Source: Tilletiaria anomala UBC 951 (lineage: Eukaryota; Basidiomycota; Exobasidiomycetes; Georgefischeriales; Tilletiariaceae). Taken from it: DNA of 64,000 nucleotides. The notes under the pieces were generated by a model. That model was not told the origin of the DNA. It did no database searches and saw only the letters and a list, made by a program, of their open reading frames with translations. Positions within the stretch are counted from its first letter, which is position 1. Every line of letters begins with the position of its first letter. The DNA lies in contig NW_013546977.1 in NCBI RefSeq assembly GCF_000711695.1, forward strand, positions 62,001 through 126,000. Reading direction: 5' to 3'. Below are positions 45,323-58,990 of the stretch, piece after piece. Position numbers and translations under genes: made by a program.

Positions 45323-45658
45323 ATGGCGGCGGGCGCAAGTTGCCAATTACGTGACGGGAATGCGGATCGCGACTTAGAGCGCTTGCACCTTGTGACCATA
45401 CTCCGTTTCATTGCCTTCATTGCTGATGAGGAGTCTATGCCTGCAGCATTAGGTCGCGGGGGCTTGTTCTTTAGAAACAAAGAGCGGTTAGAATCGGACC
45501 AGGGTGACGAACGGCCGCGTTGGCGCTGCCACCTTTTCAGAGTCACGAAATTCATTACCAGCACGAACTCTCTGTCGTCATTCGCACCTCTCCAGGTGCC
45601 ACCCACGCCAGACGGAGAATGTAAAGAGAAAGTAGCTGAGTGGGCGAACACCCTATGA
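45323..45658 (+). CDS. Possible small hypothetical protein
   Basis: ATG-initiated frame of 111 residues in a large intergenic gap. It contains a hydrophobic stretch (TILRFIAFIADEE) and a charged middle, with no motif I recognise. The opposite strand is also open over this interval, which weakens the case. Confidence 0.18.
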   Translation: MAAGASCQLRDGNADRDLERLHLVTILRFIAFIADEESMPAALGRGGLFFRNKERLESDQGDERPRWRCHLFRVTKFITSTNSLSSFAPLQVPPTPDGECKEKVAEWANTL

Positions 45659-46333
45659 GTGCGAAGATGTCCATGAGTGCTACAGACGTGCCAAAGCACA
45701 GAGCAAAGCTTCCGATCGAAAACGTCTGCAAGACACGAGGCGTCCGAACGCTCTGACGAATTTCTTGGCTGCGTGTAAGACTGGAAGTCATATCAAAAGT
45801 CGTGCACGAAATTCAAGATACATTTGACCGGACAAAGCGCGACTTGCGCCTCGATGTCTCTACGAAGGTAGCGATCGTGAAGGGTTGAGCCTCTCGCTTC
45901 TGAAATCCGAGCCATGTGCCGTCCAATGTTTTGTCGTTTCGAATCGTATGTTCGACACAGCTGGTTTCTGTGCAGACCGCACGGCGAATGGCGCTCTGTG
46001 GCCTGAGTGCAGATGTGCACACAGGCCGATAGCGACGAACATTGTCTTTGCACGCGCCAATGTTCATGGAGGTTAGAGCATCAAAACGAGTTTATCAAGC
46101 AACAAGCGGAATTGCAGTCTCGGAGACCAGACCCCGGAGGTTCCGTGACTTCGAAGGGGAGAAGAGAACCTCTAGAACCCAAGGCGAGAGTTGAGACTCG
46201 AAAGGCTTCGTCATCTTACTGCGGACCGCCTTTAAGCAGGCATGAACGGAAAGGCTTGACATTTCGTGCCAATTGCCAAAAGAATCCCTAGTCCTCGTCC
46301 TTCTCTACTATCTTCGTCGCACTGCAATTCGAC

Positions 46334-47230
46334 ATGTCCTCGCCAAGCCTCAAGTTGTATCCCGTTGCGTCCGGTTCGCAGCATGGCGCTGCCATGGTCA
46401 CTGGCGCGTTTTCACGTGACACACTCTTGATTCCGGCCGTCTCGATCGGCTCTGTGCCTCAGCTTGCATTCGACCTACTGGTGCACGCCCCGGCATTGGG
46501 CCTCGAAAGGGTGGCCTCTGTAGATGTGCAAGATTACTGCGTGCCATTCGCTGCACCGCTAGACTCGCTCGCACCGAGCGGCAAAAGTCATGATAACAGA
46601 AATGGCCACGGAGGTGACCGTCCTGCGCTGGGCGTATGTACCGCGCTCGAAGTGTATCGAAATCCATCACGGCGTCTCACGCTCCTCCATCAGCGCAGTC
46701 CGGTGCTTAAGTCCCGGAAAGACGAATTTGTTCAGAGCCTACTGAGCTGGATCGTGCAGGAAGGTTTTAGTGAAACGTTGATTGTTGGAAGCATGGACGC
46801 GGGCATGCGCATCGACAGCGAGATGGACAAGCCACTGGTGCATCTTCAACCGGCTTCATCCGACAAGGGCCACGAAACAAAAATCGACAGCGGATCTCTC
46901 CTCTCGTTCATCACGCACAGTACGCCAGAATTCTCACCGGTCTCACCATCGCCCGCTCATCAAAACGCATTTGCAAGGTCGCAGAAGGACACGCTCGTTC
47001 CGCCGTTACCAGGTGCTGGCTTGGTGCGGCGCATCCTCTCTCAGCACGCCAAGCAGAGTTCAAACGATAGGGAAGCACGCTTGGCGGCGCTTCTGATGTT
47101 TTGCGGCGAAGGAGACAATAGGGGGGATGCACACGCATTGGCAGGTCTTCTGTGTCGTGGTCTGCGAGTGGAAGGCGAAGGTGAAGACTACACACAGCTG
47201 CGAGAGAACTATCCCATTCAGCACTGGTGA
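46334..47230 (+). CDS. PBA2: Proteasome assembly chaperone 2 (Pba2/Add66, PSMG2)
   Basis: Partner of Pba1 in assembling the proteasome alpha ring. Single exon, 298 residues. The N-terminal DTLLIPAVSIGSVPQLAFDLL matches the family start (a strand, then GNVGQLA-DLL), followed by ERVASVDVQDYCVPFAA. The middle has LEVYRNPSRRLTLLHQRSPVL and FVQSLLSWI, then ETLIVGSMDAGMR at the expected strand-turn. The C-terminal part has PPLPGAGLVRRIL and a final helix (LAALLMFCGEGDN), matching the family's GxG-then-L motif and the late EGDN acidic turn. It converges on NKAP with a 214-bp gap. Confidence 0.9.
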   Translation: MSSPSLKLYPVASGSQHGAAMVTGAFSRDTLLIPAVSIGSVPQLAFDLLVHAPALGLERVASVDVQDYCVPFAAPLDSLAPSGKSHDNRNGHGGDRPALGVCTALEVYRNPSRRLTLLHQRSPVLKSRKDEFVQSLLSWIVQEGFSETLIVGSMDAGMRIDSEMDKPLVHLQPASSDKGHETKIDSGSLLSFITHSTPEFSPVSPSPAHQNAFARSQKDTLVPPLPGAGLVRRILSQHAKQSSNDREARLAALLMFCGEGDNRGDAHALAGLLCRGLRVEGEGEDYTQLRENYPIQHW

Positions 47231-47444
47231 CTGACTCTTTCTGCGTCCAGAGCTCCAAGAGCCGAGAAGCTGGCAAGGCCTGTTTGGACCAACGTACAAC
47301 CAAGCACTGTTCGGGTAAACTTTGACGGTCCCACGGTCCTGTGTGTCTTACTTTCAATTCATGTTCTATGGGCCGCAATCTTCGATAGTTCACACCTCGC
47401 TGAATACAAGTGACGAGCGCGTGTGCAGTGCAACTGTGCGAAGG

Positions 47445-49147
<1,703 letters not shown>

Positions 49148-49739
49148 CTTTCGGATTCAGAGAACGGGCACGGCCTTGGTTGCTGCTCGGCCGTGCAAGC
49201 GATTCACGACCAGACCAAGGTGGATGCAAGTTGTTTCGGATGTCATCTCACCCAAACGGTTCTGAAGCTTTCCCAGCTGCGCGCCATCTGCGGTTCCGCT
49301 CTCGCTCCCAGCGACGCGCTGTCTTCGTTCCCGTCGCTGACGACGCGCGACAACACGTGATACGAACACGCTAAGAGTGTTGTTCTCGTGTATCCCACCT
49401 TTTTGCTCCCTCTGTTCTTTTTGTCGATACAGAGGTCTTTCCCTTGGCCATGACCGCCTCGCCTTGATGTTTCAGGTGCCCACAAGCAGCCTGAATCCCT
49501 CTTTGTACGCAGGCGGTGGGACCTTCAAGTTCGGAGACATCCTGACGCTTTTCACCGCTCGGTTCAGTAGGGCGCGACGCGTCGGTAGTGCTGTTAGTCT
49601 TTGCGCCACGGGTGCTAGCCTCACGCAGCAGGAGCGGCCTTTTCTTCGTCCTCCAACACGCTCAGGCAGCTTGAGGAGCCGTATTAGTTCCTCAATTCAT
49701 CTCTCTAAAGTCCATTCATTTCACACCAGCAGCCACAGG
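49148..49739. promoter_or_regulatory. Bidirectional promoter region, NKAP / TOP2
   Basis: This 592-bp gap holds a CACGTG at 49354-49359 and an ACGCGT (MCB-like) at 49577-49582, 158 bp before the TOP2 ATG used here. From 49467 a second in-frame ATG opens a 91-codon extension of TOP2 through this region (see findings). A six-codon upstream reading frame starts at 49450 and ends just before that ATG region. Confidence 0.5.
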
Positions 49740-52700
49740 ATGGATTTCAGCTCCGAGACTTCTATCATCTCGGATCGTGAGTCGGACTTTAACCCTTCGC
49801 CTGTCGCGAAGGGCAAAAAGGGAACTGCGAATGGTGGAGCCAAGGGTAGGGCCACTGGAGCTGCCGCACCTAAGGCCAAGAAAGCGCTAGTAGCCACCAA
49901 GAAGAAGCCTCTTGCGCCCCACAAGTCCAATGAAGGCAGCGACAATGACGCAGGCTTTGGAACTGATGTCGGAGACATCGACGGCGACAGCAATATGCTC
50001 GATGCCCGATCTTCCAAACCAAAAGCCAATGGAAAGGCAAAGACGGCCACAGAGACCTATCAAAAGCTGACTCAGCTTGAGCACATCCTCAAGCGCCCAG
50101 ACACGTACATTGGCAGCGTAGAACGCCAGACCGACACGCTGTGGGTGTATGACAAGACTTCGCAGAGCATGGCTCACAGGAAGATTGAGTACGTGCCCGG
50201 CTTTTACAAGATCTTCGATGAGATTCTCGTGAATGCCGCAGACAACAAGGTCGGCGGTCAAGTCTGTGGGATTGACCAGTCTACTTGCTCATACTAAGTG
50301 ATCCCTCCCACAGGTCCGCGACCCAACCATGTCTTGGATTAAAGTCAAGATTGACCGTGACGAAGGGTCCATCTCCGTTGAGAACAATGGCCGTGGTATC
50401 CCCATTGAAAAGCATGAGAAAGAAAAGGTCTACATTCCAGAGCTCATCTTCGGTCACTTGCTCACATCATCGAACTATGATGATGACGAAGACAAGGTCA
50501 CCGGTGGCAGGAACGGCTATGGTGCAAAGCTTGCCAATATCTATTCCACCGAATTCACTATCGAGACGGGGAACAAGGACATTGAAAAGAAATATTCACA
50601 GACATTCAGCGAGAACATGCAGAAAATCGGAAAGGCTTCCATCGTCAAGGGAAAGACTGACTTTACCAAGATCACCTTCAAGCCGGACTTTCAGCGGTTC
50701 GGCATGAGCGGCATCAACGACGACATCGAGGCGCTCATGATGAAGCGTGTCTATGACATGGCGGGCACAGTCAAGGACTGCAATGTCTGGCTCAATGGGG
50801 AGAAGATCAAAATCAGCAGCTTCAAAGCGTACGTCGAGATGTACGTCAAGGCCATCCGTGAGATGGGCGGTGAGGACGACGCGTCGGTGGCCGGTGTCGT
50901 TCCTGGACAATCTAGCAAGGAAGACAAGCCGACAATCATCTACGAAGCTTCCACAGACAAGGGAAAGCTGTGGGAAGTGGCATTCGCCGTCTCGGATGGC
51001 ACCGCGCGTCAAGTGTCCTTTGTCAACAACATCGCCACCATCAGAGGTGGTCGCCACGTTGACATGGTCGAGCATCAGATCGTCTCCAAAATTATCGAGA
51101 ATATCACCAAAGGAAAGAAAGCGTCAGGCGTCAAGCCGGCACAAGTCAAGAACTACTGTTGGATCTTTGTCAACTCGCAGATCGTCAACCCAACATTTGA
51201 TGGTCAGACAAAGGAGACGCTAACGCTCAAGCCGAGCGCTTTCGGAAGCAAGTGGACTATCTCGGACAGCTTTGAGAAGAAGGTGCTCAAGAGCGGCGTG
51301 CTCGACCATGTGGTCTCATTCGCCAAATTCCAACAGGAGAAGCAGATGAAGAAGACAGATGGTGCCAAGCGCAAGAGGTGGGTTTAGACGCATAGAGTCT
51401 ACATCTGCGTGACCGGATGCTGACTATTCTTCATTTTTTCAGAATTACCGGCATTCCGAAGCTCGAGGATGCCAACAATGCAGGCTCCGGTCGCAAGAGC
51501 CGTGAATGTACACTCATCCTGACCGAAGGAGACTCGGCTAAAGCGCTAGCCGTGTCTGGTCTAACTGAGGTCGGACGTGACAACTACGGCGTCTTCCCCC
51601 TTCGTGGCAAGCTGCTCAATGTGCGCGAAGCGAGCCACGATCAGATCATGAAAAACGCCGAGATTTTGAACATCAAAGAAATCCTCGGCCTGCGTCACGG
51701 CCAGGTGTATGAGAATGTCGACTCATTACGCTATGGTAGTTTGATGATAATGACGGATCAGGATCACGATGGATCGCATATCAAGGGACTCATCATCAAC
51801 TTCTTTGACACCTTCTTCCCATCCTTGCTCAAGCTGCCCGACTTTTTGGTTGAATTCATCACGCCCATCGTCAAGGCGACCAAAGGAAAACAGGAGCTAG
51901 CCTTTTTCACGATTCCAGAGTACGAGACATGGAAGGGACAGAACAATAATGGAGCCGGCTGGAAGATCAAATACTACAAGGTAAGTGTTATGCTTTCCCT
52001 TTTCTCGCGATAACGACCGTGTGCTAAACGGCTTGATTTTATTCGACAGGGTCTAGGTACGAGTGAATCGTCTGACATCAAGAAATACTTCCGAGCAATG
52101 AACAAGCACATGCTTCCGTTCGAGCCAATTACAACTGGTGACCGCGAGCTCATCGACTTGGCATTCAACAAGAAGAAAGCGGATGACCGCAAGGAGTGGC
52201 TTCGTCAATTCAAGCCTGGTACTTTCCTGGACCATAACATCAGCAAGGTCCCTGTCGCAGACTTCATCAACAAGGAGCTCATTCTCTTCTCCATGGCTGA
52301 CAACATGCGTTCCATCCCCAGCATGGTGGATGGGCTCAAGCCAGGTCAGCGTAAGATCCTATTCGCCTGCTTCAAGCGCAAGCTTACGCCCAAGCAAGAA
52401 ATCAAGGTCGCACAGCTGGGAGGTTACGTGTCTGAACATACTGCTTACCACCACGGCGAGAACAACCTTGCGATGACCATCGTTGGCCTCGCTCAGAACT
52501 TCACCGGTTCCAACAACATCAATCTTCTTGCTCCCAGGGGTCAATTCGGTACCCGTGCTCTCGGTGGCAAGGACGCAGCTGCGGCTCGTTACATTTTCAC
52601 TACTTTGCCAGAGCACACGCGCCACTTGTTCCACCCATCTGACGACGCGCTTCTCAACTACCTTAATGAGGAAGGGCAAAGTATCGAGCCTGATTGGTAC

Positions 52701-54333
52701 ATTCCAACGATCCCACTAGTCCTTGTGAATGGTTCGGACGGTATCGGAACCGGGTGGTCATCGTCCGTTCCCAACTACAACCCCAAGGACATCATCCGCA
52801 ATCTGCGCCGTCGCTTGAAGGGCGAGGAGTACATCAAGATGCATCCGTGGTATCGCGGCTTCACGGGTCCGATTGAGCCAGACACTCCAGAGCGCTACAA
52901 GATCTCTGGCATAGCCCGCCAGGTCAGCCCTGACGATCCGAAAGTCTGGGAGATTACAGAGTTGCCTGTGCAGACATGGACCACGACGTACAAGGAATTC
53001 CTCGAAGCCAAGGTGGTCGGCAACGAAAAGTCCCCTGCCACGATTAAGGACTACAAGGAATACCATTCGGACCGAACGGTGCACTTCATCATCGAGCTCA
53101 ATGACAAGGGTGTTGAGGAGATTAAGAAGGAAGGGGCTGACAAGTGGTTCAAGCTTTCCACTACCAAAGCGACTACCAACATGGTGCTCTTCGACGCTGA
53201 TGGCAAGATCAAGAAGTACGCCAACGTCGAGGAGATCCTTGAAGACTTTTATCTTCTGCGCATGTCTTTCTACCAGAAGCGAAAGGTACGACGGGACGCG
53301 GCCATGCCGTAAAGCGCATCTGGAACTGATTTTCACTTTTGTGTCAATGCAGGATTATTTGGTCGAAGCACTCAAGGATGTGTATGACCGACTGTCCAAC
53401 CAAGCGCGCTTCGTCAAGATGATCATCGAAAGAGAGCTGGTTGTGTCCAACCGGAAGCGCAGTGATATCGTCGCCGATCTGCGAAAGAAGAATTTCCGTC
53501 CTTTCCCCAAGCAAGTTCAAGCTGTGGCTGCCGCCGACATCGAGCTCGACCCAGAGGAGAATGATCCTGCTGCTATTACTTCTGACAACGACTACGACTA
53601 TTTGCTTAACATGGCGATTTACAATCTGACACGCGAGAAGGTCGAAAAGCTGCTTGCGCAACGCGATGCCAAGGAAGCCGAGCTGAACGCGCTTCTCGGT
53701 CTCACACCGTCCAGCCTGTGGGAGGTGGATCTGGATGCATTTGAGGCGCAGTGGGAGGGCATATTGGATGAGGACGATCGTACCATTAAGGAAGCTTCCA
53801 AGTTGTCGAACAGAAAGGGAAAGGCGCCAGTCAAGAGTGCTCCTAAAGCGGCTGCGGCTGCTCGCAAAGTGCTGAAGAACGAGGATTCTGACCACGACAT
53901 CGCCGTGGACGATCTGAGCGAGGATGAGTTCAAACCGTCCAGGAGTAGGAAGCCTGCCAAGCCAAGAGTGCTCTCGGCAACATCAGCTGCCAAGCGCACC
54001 GCCAACGCCCTCGACGATGATGACCTGGAGATCATTGCAGGTGGCGCTAGCGCCTCCACAGCCAAGAAGCCATTCGCCCTGAGCGGGAAGGCAACAGAAG
54101 AAAATGACGACGGGAACGATCTGTATTTAAAGAAGCCCAGCACGAGCGCGAGCAAAGCGGGGTCGTCGGGAGCCACTGCGCGCAAGGCCTCGGCGAAAAA
54201 GCAGAAGATCGAGCTCAGCGATGACGATTCAATCGTCATCGCAGCGCCAGTGCCACCGCGCGACAAGTCGAGTCGCGCGCGCAAAGTCTCGGCTCACGCC
54301 AAATACATTGAAACTGATGAGGACGAGGAGTGA
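49740..54333 (+). CDS. TOP2: DNA topoisomerase II
   Basis: Type IIA topoisomerase, needed for decatenation and chromosome condensation. Exons: 49740-50249, 50314-51377, 51443-51980, 52050-53285, 53353-54333 (introns 64-69 bp), 1442 residues from this ATG. GHKL ATPase: DEILVNAADNK, ENNGRGIPI, GRNGYGAKLANIYS. TOPRIM: LTEGDSAK and DQDHDGSHIKGL. Breakage-reunion core: PRGQFGTRALGGKDAAAARY with the catalytic tyrosine Tyr885. A basic N-terminal extension of about 100 residues (KGKKGTANGG and lysine-rich repeats) precedes the ATPase. The C-terminal 250 residues are a Lys/Asp/Ser-rich tail with nuclear-localisation-like clusters, ending in DEDEE. The first donor is GTCGGC, non-standard, but the join DNK/VRDPTM is the family sequence. 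Confidence 0.96.
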
Positions 54334-54773
54334 CCTTCTGAAGTAGAGCTTAGCGGAGATTGCTGTCCCTGTATTGTATTTTCGTAGCCTGCTCGTCTTG
54401 TGTAGATCTTCAAATAATGGTGCTGACGAAAGCCGAGGTGCTTTGCCTATTTGTTGCCAAGCTTGAAGTTTGGCTGTCCGAGACGGGAGGGTTTGCACCG
54501 AATTTGGCCGCGTGCGTGCGCGAGGGTGTTACAGCCGCTGGTATGGAAGTAATCACTGGTGCAAGGTGCAGGCGTGGTCTCGCGCTGCATAGAGTTCGTA
54601 AGGTAAGAGGACGGAACATCGTCGCCAACGTTTATGTTGCAAGGTTGGCGAATGAGCAATGCTTCTACTTCCAGACCCGGACACCAGGAATAATCTACTA
54701 CAGAAAGTGCGCAGAGCTGGAAATCAGGTATTACCCACGATAGAAGACTTGGGTTTCAAACTGGCATCCCCAG
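54334..54773. other. Intergenic region, TOP2 to GET2
   Basis: This 440-bp gap separates two tandem plus-strand genes. A short plus-strand frame from the ATG at 54418 has no recognisable features. Nothing else is seen. Confidence 0.45.
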
Positions 54774-56044
54774 ATGGCTTCCCAAGAGGCTTCTCTAAAG
54801 GCAGCGGCCTCATCTTCATCGAGCGACGTGAACGTATCGCCAGCAAGTCCCGTATCGGCAGCTGATGCAGCCAAGGCGCGTCGCGAAGCCCGCAAAGCAA
54901 AGATCCTGGGAAGTGGCTCGGATCGACTGGCGCGAATCACCAAGACCGGGCGGGGTGCGGAAGCAGAGGCGTTGTATCCTTCCAACCCTCCCCTCTCATC
55001 TGCCAGCGAAGCGGCTGCCGCAGCGAGTACGGCGCGACTCGCGACGGACGACCCAGATGATGTTGACATCTCCCGCCTTGAGCGGCCTGATGGAGCAAGG
55101 GCCCCAATCGACGATGAGCGAATGCAGACACTCGTGGGACTGGGGCAGCAAGATATGCCTCAGGATCCTTTCCAGCAAATGATGATGATGATGTCTGGTC
55201 AGCTTGGCAGCGGCGCGGCTGAAAGTGGAGGTGGCCCTTCTGGCATGCCATTCGACCTGAACGCTATGCTAGGTGGTGCTCAAGGTGGAGGGGGTGGTGG
55301 ATCAGGCGCAATGCCGAATCTATCGGGCCTATTTGGTCCTCAAGGCATGGTGGTGCCAAGTCCTCGCTCCCGGCTGGACAAGCTGTTCGACCTTTTGCAC
55401 CTGGTAGCCATGCTCATCCTGGGCTTCATCACCGTCAGTGCTGTCTTCACGCAGCCAAGTGCCGAAAAGAGCATGGTCATCGCCAGCTCAGAAGGAGAGG
55501 GTGCTCAGATTCTTTGGGACGAGCAAGCTGGTCTGCAGAGATGGGCAAGGCTCGCATATGAGCGACCAGGCGATTGGGAGACACACTTCTTTGCCATCGC
55601 CGAGCATTTGCCGCTACAGGGAGTGGTACGTCGTTCAATCCGGAAATGATTGACTCAGAACGAGACGCGTGGCTGATAGTGACTTCTTGCAGCCCGTTTT
55701 CTGGCTCTTCATGTCCATCGAGATTTTGCTTCAAAGTGCCAGGATGCTAGTGCTCAAGGTTTGTTTCTATGCTGCACACTATCGTTTGCCATTTACCATT
55801 CGTGCTGACTCAGAGCATTATTCCGCATATCTCATAGGACCGACCGCAATCAGGCTCGCTGCTTGCGTCGCTTGCGCGCCAGATCCCGATCCCGACGCTG
55901 CAAATCGCCCTGCGCACAGGTGGGCGATATCTCTCGTTGCTCACTGCTTTCCTGGACGATCTTTCCGTCTTGGTGTTGGTGCTGGGGCTCACTATCATGT
56001 ATTCTGCTTGGAAGACGGGGGATCCTGTCGCCGCAATTCGATGA
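54774..56044 (+). CDS. GET2: GET complex subunit Get2 (tail-anchored protein receptor)
   Basis: Get2 is the ER-membrane receptor that captures Get3 carrying tail-anchored proteins. Exons: 54774-55625, 55693-55758, 55838-56044, 374 residues. The cytosolic N-terminus has the basic Get3-docking motif as ARREARKAKILGSGSDRLARI (about 35-55). A Gly/Met-rich linker (about 135-195) leads to three hydrophobic segments: about 205-225 (LLHLVAMLILGFITV), about 286-306 (FWLFMSIEILLQSARMLVL, the 66-nt exon) and about 338-362 (LDDLSVLVLVLGLTIMYSAW). This matches the three-span Get2/CAML topology. It is convergent with the mitoribosomal gene, with 107 bp between stops. Confidence 0.88.
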
Positions 56045-56151
56045 GACACAGAAATTATACTCTTTTCATGAAGCTTCTTGCCCTGATACAGTGTAATCGT
56101 CGCGCACCGTGAATTTCCTACTGGCGACCCAGCCTAACAGCGATGCACCCA

Positions 56152-56879
56152 TCACCGCGTGATATCGCGGAGCTCTTGCATAATTTGCGACACTAGGAAA
56201 CGAGACAGGTAAGTCAGCCTCATGATTCGCTTCTCCTAGTGACACGTACAAGGCATAAGTAGCTCACCCGTCTTTTTGCCGATGACGACTCTCCGGCTGG
56301 GTGTGTTCGCTGTAAAAAAAATTGGCAAAATGGAGATAGTTCGCATCATTCCGGGGTCCAGCAGCGATTCCTGAACAGGCTTGCTCACGCACCATACTCG
56401 ACTTCTATACCCTGTCCGACGTCCAAATCAACTGGCGCAACTTCGCTGCCACAGCCAACCTCATTGGCTGTAACCAGCTTGCCGGCTTGTGATCTTCGGC
56501 GCCGCGGGAGATATTGAACTTGTACTGGTAAGCTCGGATTCGAGTATGATAGGCGCGGCAAAGCTTCTTTCACCAATGTTCTGAGATGAGACAGGGATTG
56601 TTGGACAAAATGGCCTTCATCAGCGTCTCTTGCAAAAAATGATTTCTAGTCGCATTGGAAGTGACATTGACGCGCTTCGCAGCTCACTGCGAATACGTAC
56701 TTGGCATGTCCAGGCAAATTTGGACGGAGATATATCGTTACCCGAGCCACGGAGGTCGGTGGGAGGAAGACCTGGCCTTGCCCTTGAGCACTGAGAGATT
56801 GTGCGATAGCTTTGGCATTCAAGCCGCCTGCTTTCCTTGCCCCGGCGGCGCCCACGACGGCGGCTGCTCTTGTAGCCAT
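56152..56879 (-). CDS. Mitochondrial ribosomal protein, L51/S25/CI-B8 domain (Mrp49/mS25-like)
   Basis: Exons: 56879-56701, 56580-56393, 56309-56268, 56192-56152 (introns 120, 83 and 75 bp), 149 residues. All four exons close in frame. The sequence begins with an Ala/Arg-rich stretch (MATRAAAVVGAAGARKAGG), then SVARVTIYLRPN and, across splice 1, GHAKTLVKEALPRLSYSNPS. That LP-R-L-Y-NP-LPV motif is the signature of the thioredoxin-like L51/S25/CI-B8 domain found in mS25, mL43 and NDUFA2. After a Gly/Glu segment the last exons add RRVVIGKKTVSQIMQELRDITR, a strand-helix ending usual for the fold. Which member of the family it is (small-subunit mS25 or yeast Mrp49-like) cannot be settled by eye. 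Confidence 0.8.
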
Positions 56880-57640
56880 TCTGAGCACTCGCGTTTGCCA
56901 AGTGTTGATTCAGCTGAAGTGCTCTGCCGGGGATTTCCAAGTTCTCTTGTAATTGGCGTGAAAAAGTGTAGGACCAGTAACGGATGCCTTCCTCATGTAT
57001 GCGAAGCCGGCAACCAGAACTCGCGATGGCAATCAAAATGCCCAATATCGAAAGAACAGGATTTACGCCAGTGAGATGTGGAAGCTCACATCTGCGAAAA
57101 TGGCGGCGCAGTTAGCAAGATGTCGGATATCCCTTTGCTCGAGTAGCTTCTACCCCGCTCAGCCTTTTGCCACTGCCGTCACACTCATTATCATTGTCAA
57201 CCTCGCTCGATGACGGAACCCTGCTTCGATCTCTCGTCCTACACTTCCGTTGCTCCTTTGGGGTCCTCGTTCCCACTTTCAGTGTCATCTCCACAGAAAC
57301 AGCCACGCGCTTGAGGGAGGCAGGCCCAGGTCTACGTGATGCCATTACCCACACGTTGCAAACCTGGCACGCTTGTCAGAGTGTTCAGCCCACTAGTGAC
57401 AGAGACCTAAGGCAGCTTCGGCAAACCGTCTACATGCCGACGTAGCAGCCACTTAAAGCGTGTTACTTGCAATTCACCGAGATCAAGCCTGCCAACAGTA
57501 TGTGATAAATCTTGATCGCCATAGAAGTATCGCTCAAAAAAGCTCATGCTGAAGGATGAGGCACTTCTCCACGCTGGTTCTCCAGTGGTGGTTCGCCAAT
57601 AGCTCCAACGTCTCAGCCAGCTAGTCGAGGTGACATTTCT
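56880..57640. other. Intergenic region, no gene seen
   Basis: This gap of about 760 bp lies upstream of the mitoribosomal gene and downstream of the pseudogene. A plus-strand open stretch at 57,167-57,445 lacks an ATG start and any motif. Confidence 0.4.
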
Positions 57641-58990
57641 GTGTGTCAGTAACGACCTTGGTCATTCCAAATTCACTGACATCCAGAAGCGATTTGCCTG
57701 GGAAGCTGACTTTGCTGCTGATGCTCTGGTTGAGCAGGTCAAAGTTGGCGCATGCGGCCCTGGCAAGACCAACGCCGGCGCATGGGCCACATCACACTGC
57801 TGATACTATCACTGGCGGTCTAGAATCCACCAGTGGCCCCCTTCACTTGACCAGCATGCGGGCGAATCACTGTTCGTGTAAGGGAAACGAAGAGAGGTCA
57901 GCGATGGGCCTTGAGTTTATGAAAGATACTTTGAAAATACCACAAACCGTCTGCAAAATGAACGAAGAAGCCTCCCTCTCGTTCATGCTTTCGTGCTTGT
58001 GCTCGAACCCAATAACTTCGTATGTGCCACGTGACAGCTCGACTCAGTCAACACCGTGTTTCTTCATTTACCCGCAGACCTGTACTGCCTCATCGGGCTG
58101 GATCCCACCCTCTTGAAAGTCGAATGCATAGGGCTTGATCCCATTGTAGAAAGTGGGGTTGTTCATGGCAGCCTTGATTGCCTCGATTAGCTCGTAGATG
58201 ATGCGTGCTCGGTTCTCAAGGGTCCTGCCGTAATCGTCGGTGCGCTTGTTGGTTGGTGACGCGACGAATTGAGCGAGCATGTAGCTGTGTGCACCGTAAA
58301 GTCGGCGGTATCGAACGTTGTCAGCGCTCAGCATTTGGAGGGGTCTGCCGAAAAGATATAATTGATCCTGTAAGGTCAGTGAATGCCATCGGTGCTGATT
58401 TTCACTGCGTAAGTTGCTGCATACGCAAAAGCGTCGACAATTTGCTTAATATCCTCTTTGGTAGCAACCATGGATTAGTAAAGCTCATGACTAAGCGGTC
58501 ATCGGGCTTGCCGTCGCTAGCGCTCCTTGGGTGCAGCTTGGTATATTCTGCGACCTGTTGCCCTGCGTGCGAAAGCTGAACGATGTTGAGCGAGCAATTG
58601 ACTTTGATTTTGGCCTCGTTTGTCGTGCTGGGTCAAATGCTCGGGAGAGTCTACGGTCTTGTTTCAGATGGGATTGCCAAGTGCTTCTAAATTCATAGTG
58701 TTGATCCTGCTATCGAATGGAGTGTCAACGCAAAAAGGCAACGCACGATCAACGTGGGGCCGTCATAGCACAGCTGCTGACATTGTGGTGTCGGACAGGA
58801 TGATGCACCACCCGCCGTTTGCCCACTTTTCGTATACCTTGACGCGATTGTCGGGCCATGTGCCTCGCTTCGTGACGTGATGCTGGTCCCACGACGATAG
58901 CCGCTCCGTCATAGCCGCCTTGAGGAACGAATTCCTTGCAACCTTGCGCGAGAAGGGCGACTTGGTGGACTTGTGAGGAAGGAAGTGTTC
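57640..58990 (-). pseudogene. Old yellow enzyme-like NADH:flavin oxidoreductase pseudogene
   Basis: A decayed FMN-dependent oxidoreductase can be followed in order along the minus strand, but in several frames and across stops. N-terminal piece (about 58,980-58,775): SRKVARNSFLKAAMTERLSS, then KVYEKWANGGWCIILSD. Next piece: NTMNLEALGNPI. Then (about 58,600) NIVQLSHAGQQVAEYTKLHP, then KEDIKQIVDAFAYAATYAV, then (58,334-58,070) LYGAHSYMLAQFVASPTNKR, TDDYGRTLENRARIIYELIE. Then VELSRGTYEVIGFEHKHESM with a TGA just before it, and finally AGVGLARAACANFD near 57,760. These match the OYE motifs QLxHAGRQ, GVQIHGAHGYLL, NxRTDEYGGSLENR and SGGTYE. At least four frame changes or stops interrupt it; a few could be introns, but the in-motif breaks argue for a dead gene. 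Confidence 0.82.

Larger units (their letters stand above)
44447..46333. promoter_or_regulatory. Divergent intergenic region, BAT / PBA2
   Basis: About 1.9 kb between divergent genes. It holds a TGACTCA at 44608-44614, a GCGGAACCGC palindrome at 44650-44659 and a CACGTG at 44688-44693, all within 250 bp of the aminotransferase start. Overlapping open frames at 45,256-45,699 occur on both strands; the plus one is listed as a weak candidate. The rest shows nothing recognisable. Confidence 0.45.

Noticed and set aside
45256-45699. Minus-strand 147-codon frame between the aminotransferase and PBA2 genes
   Set aside because: No family resemblance, and it overlaps an equally weak ATG-started plus-strand frame. 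Only the plus frame is kept, at very low confidence.
56620-57045. Alternative minus-strand frame overlapping the first exon of the mitoribosomal protein gene
   Set aside because: Different frame, stop-rich context and no motif. The chosen four-exon model closes in frame and yields a recognised domain.
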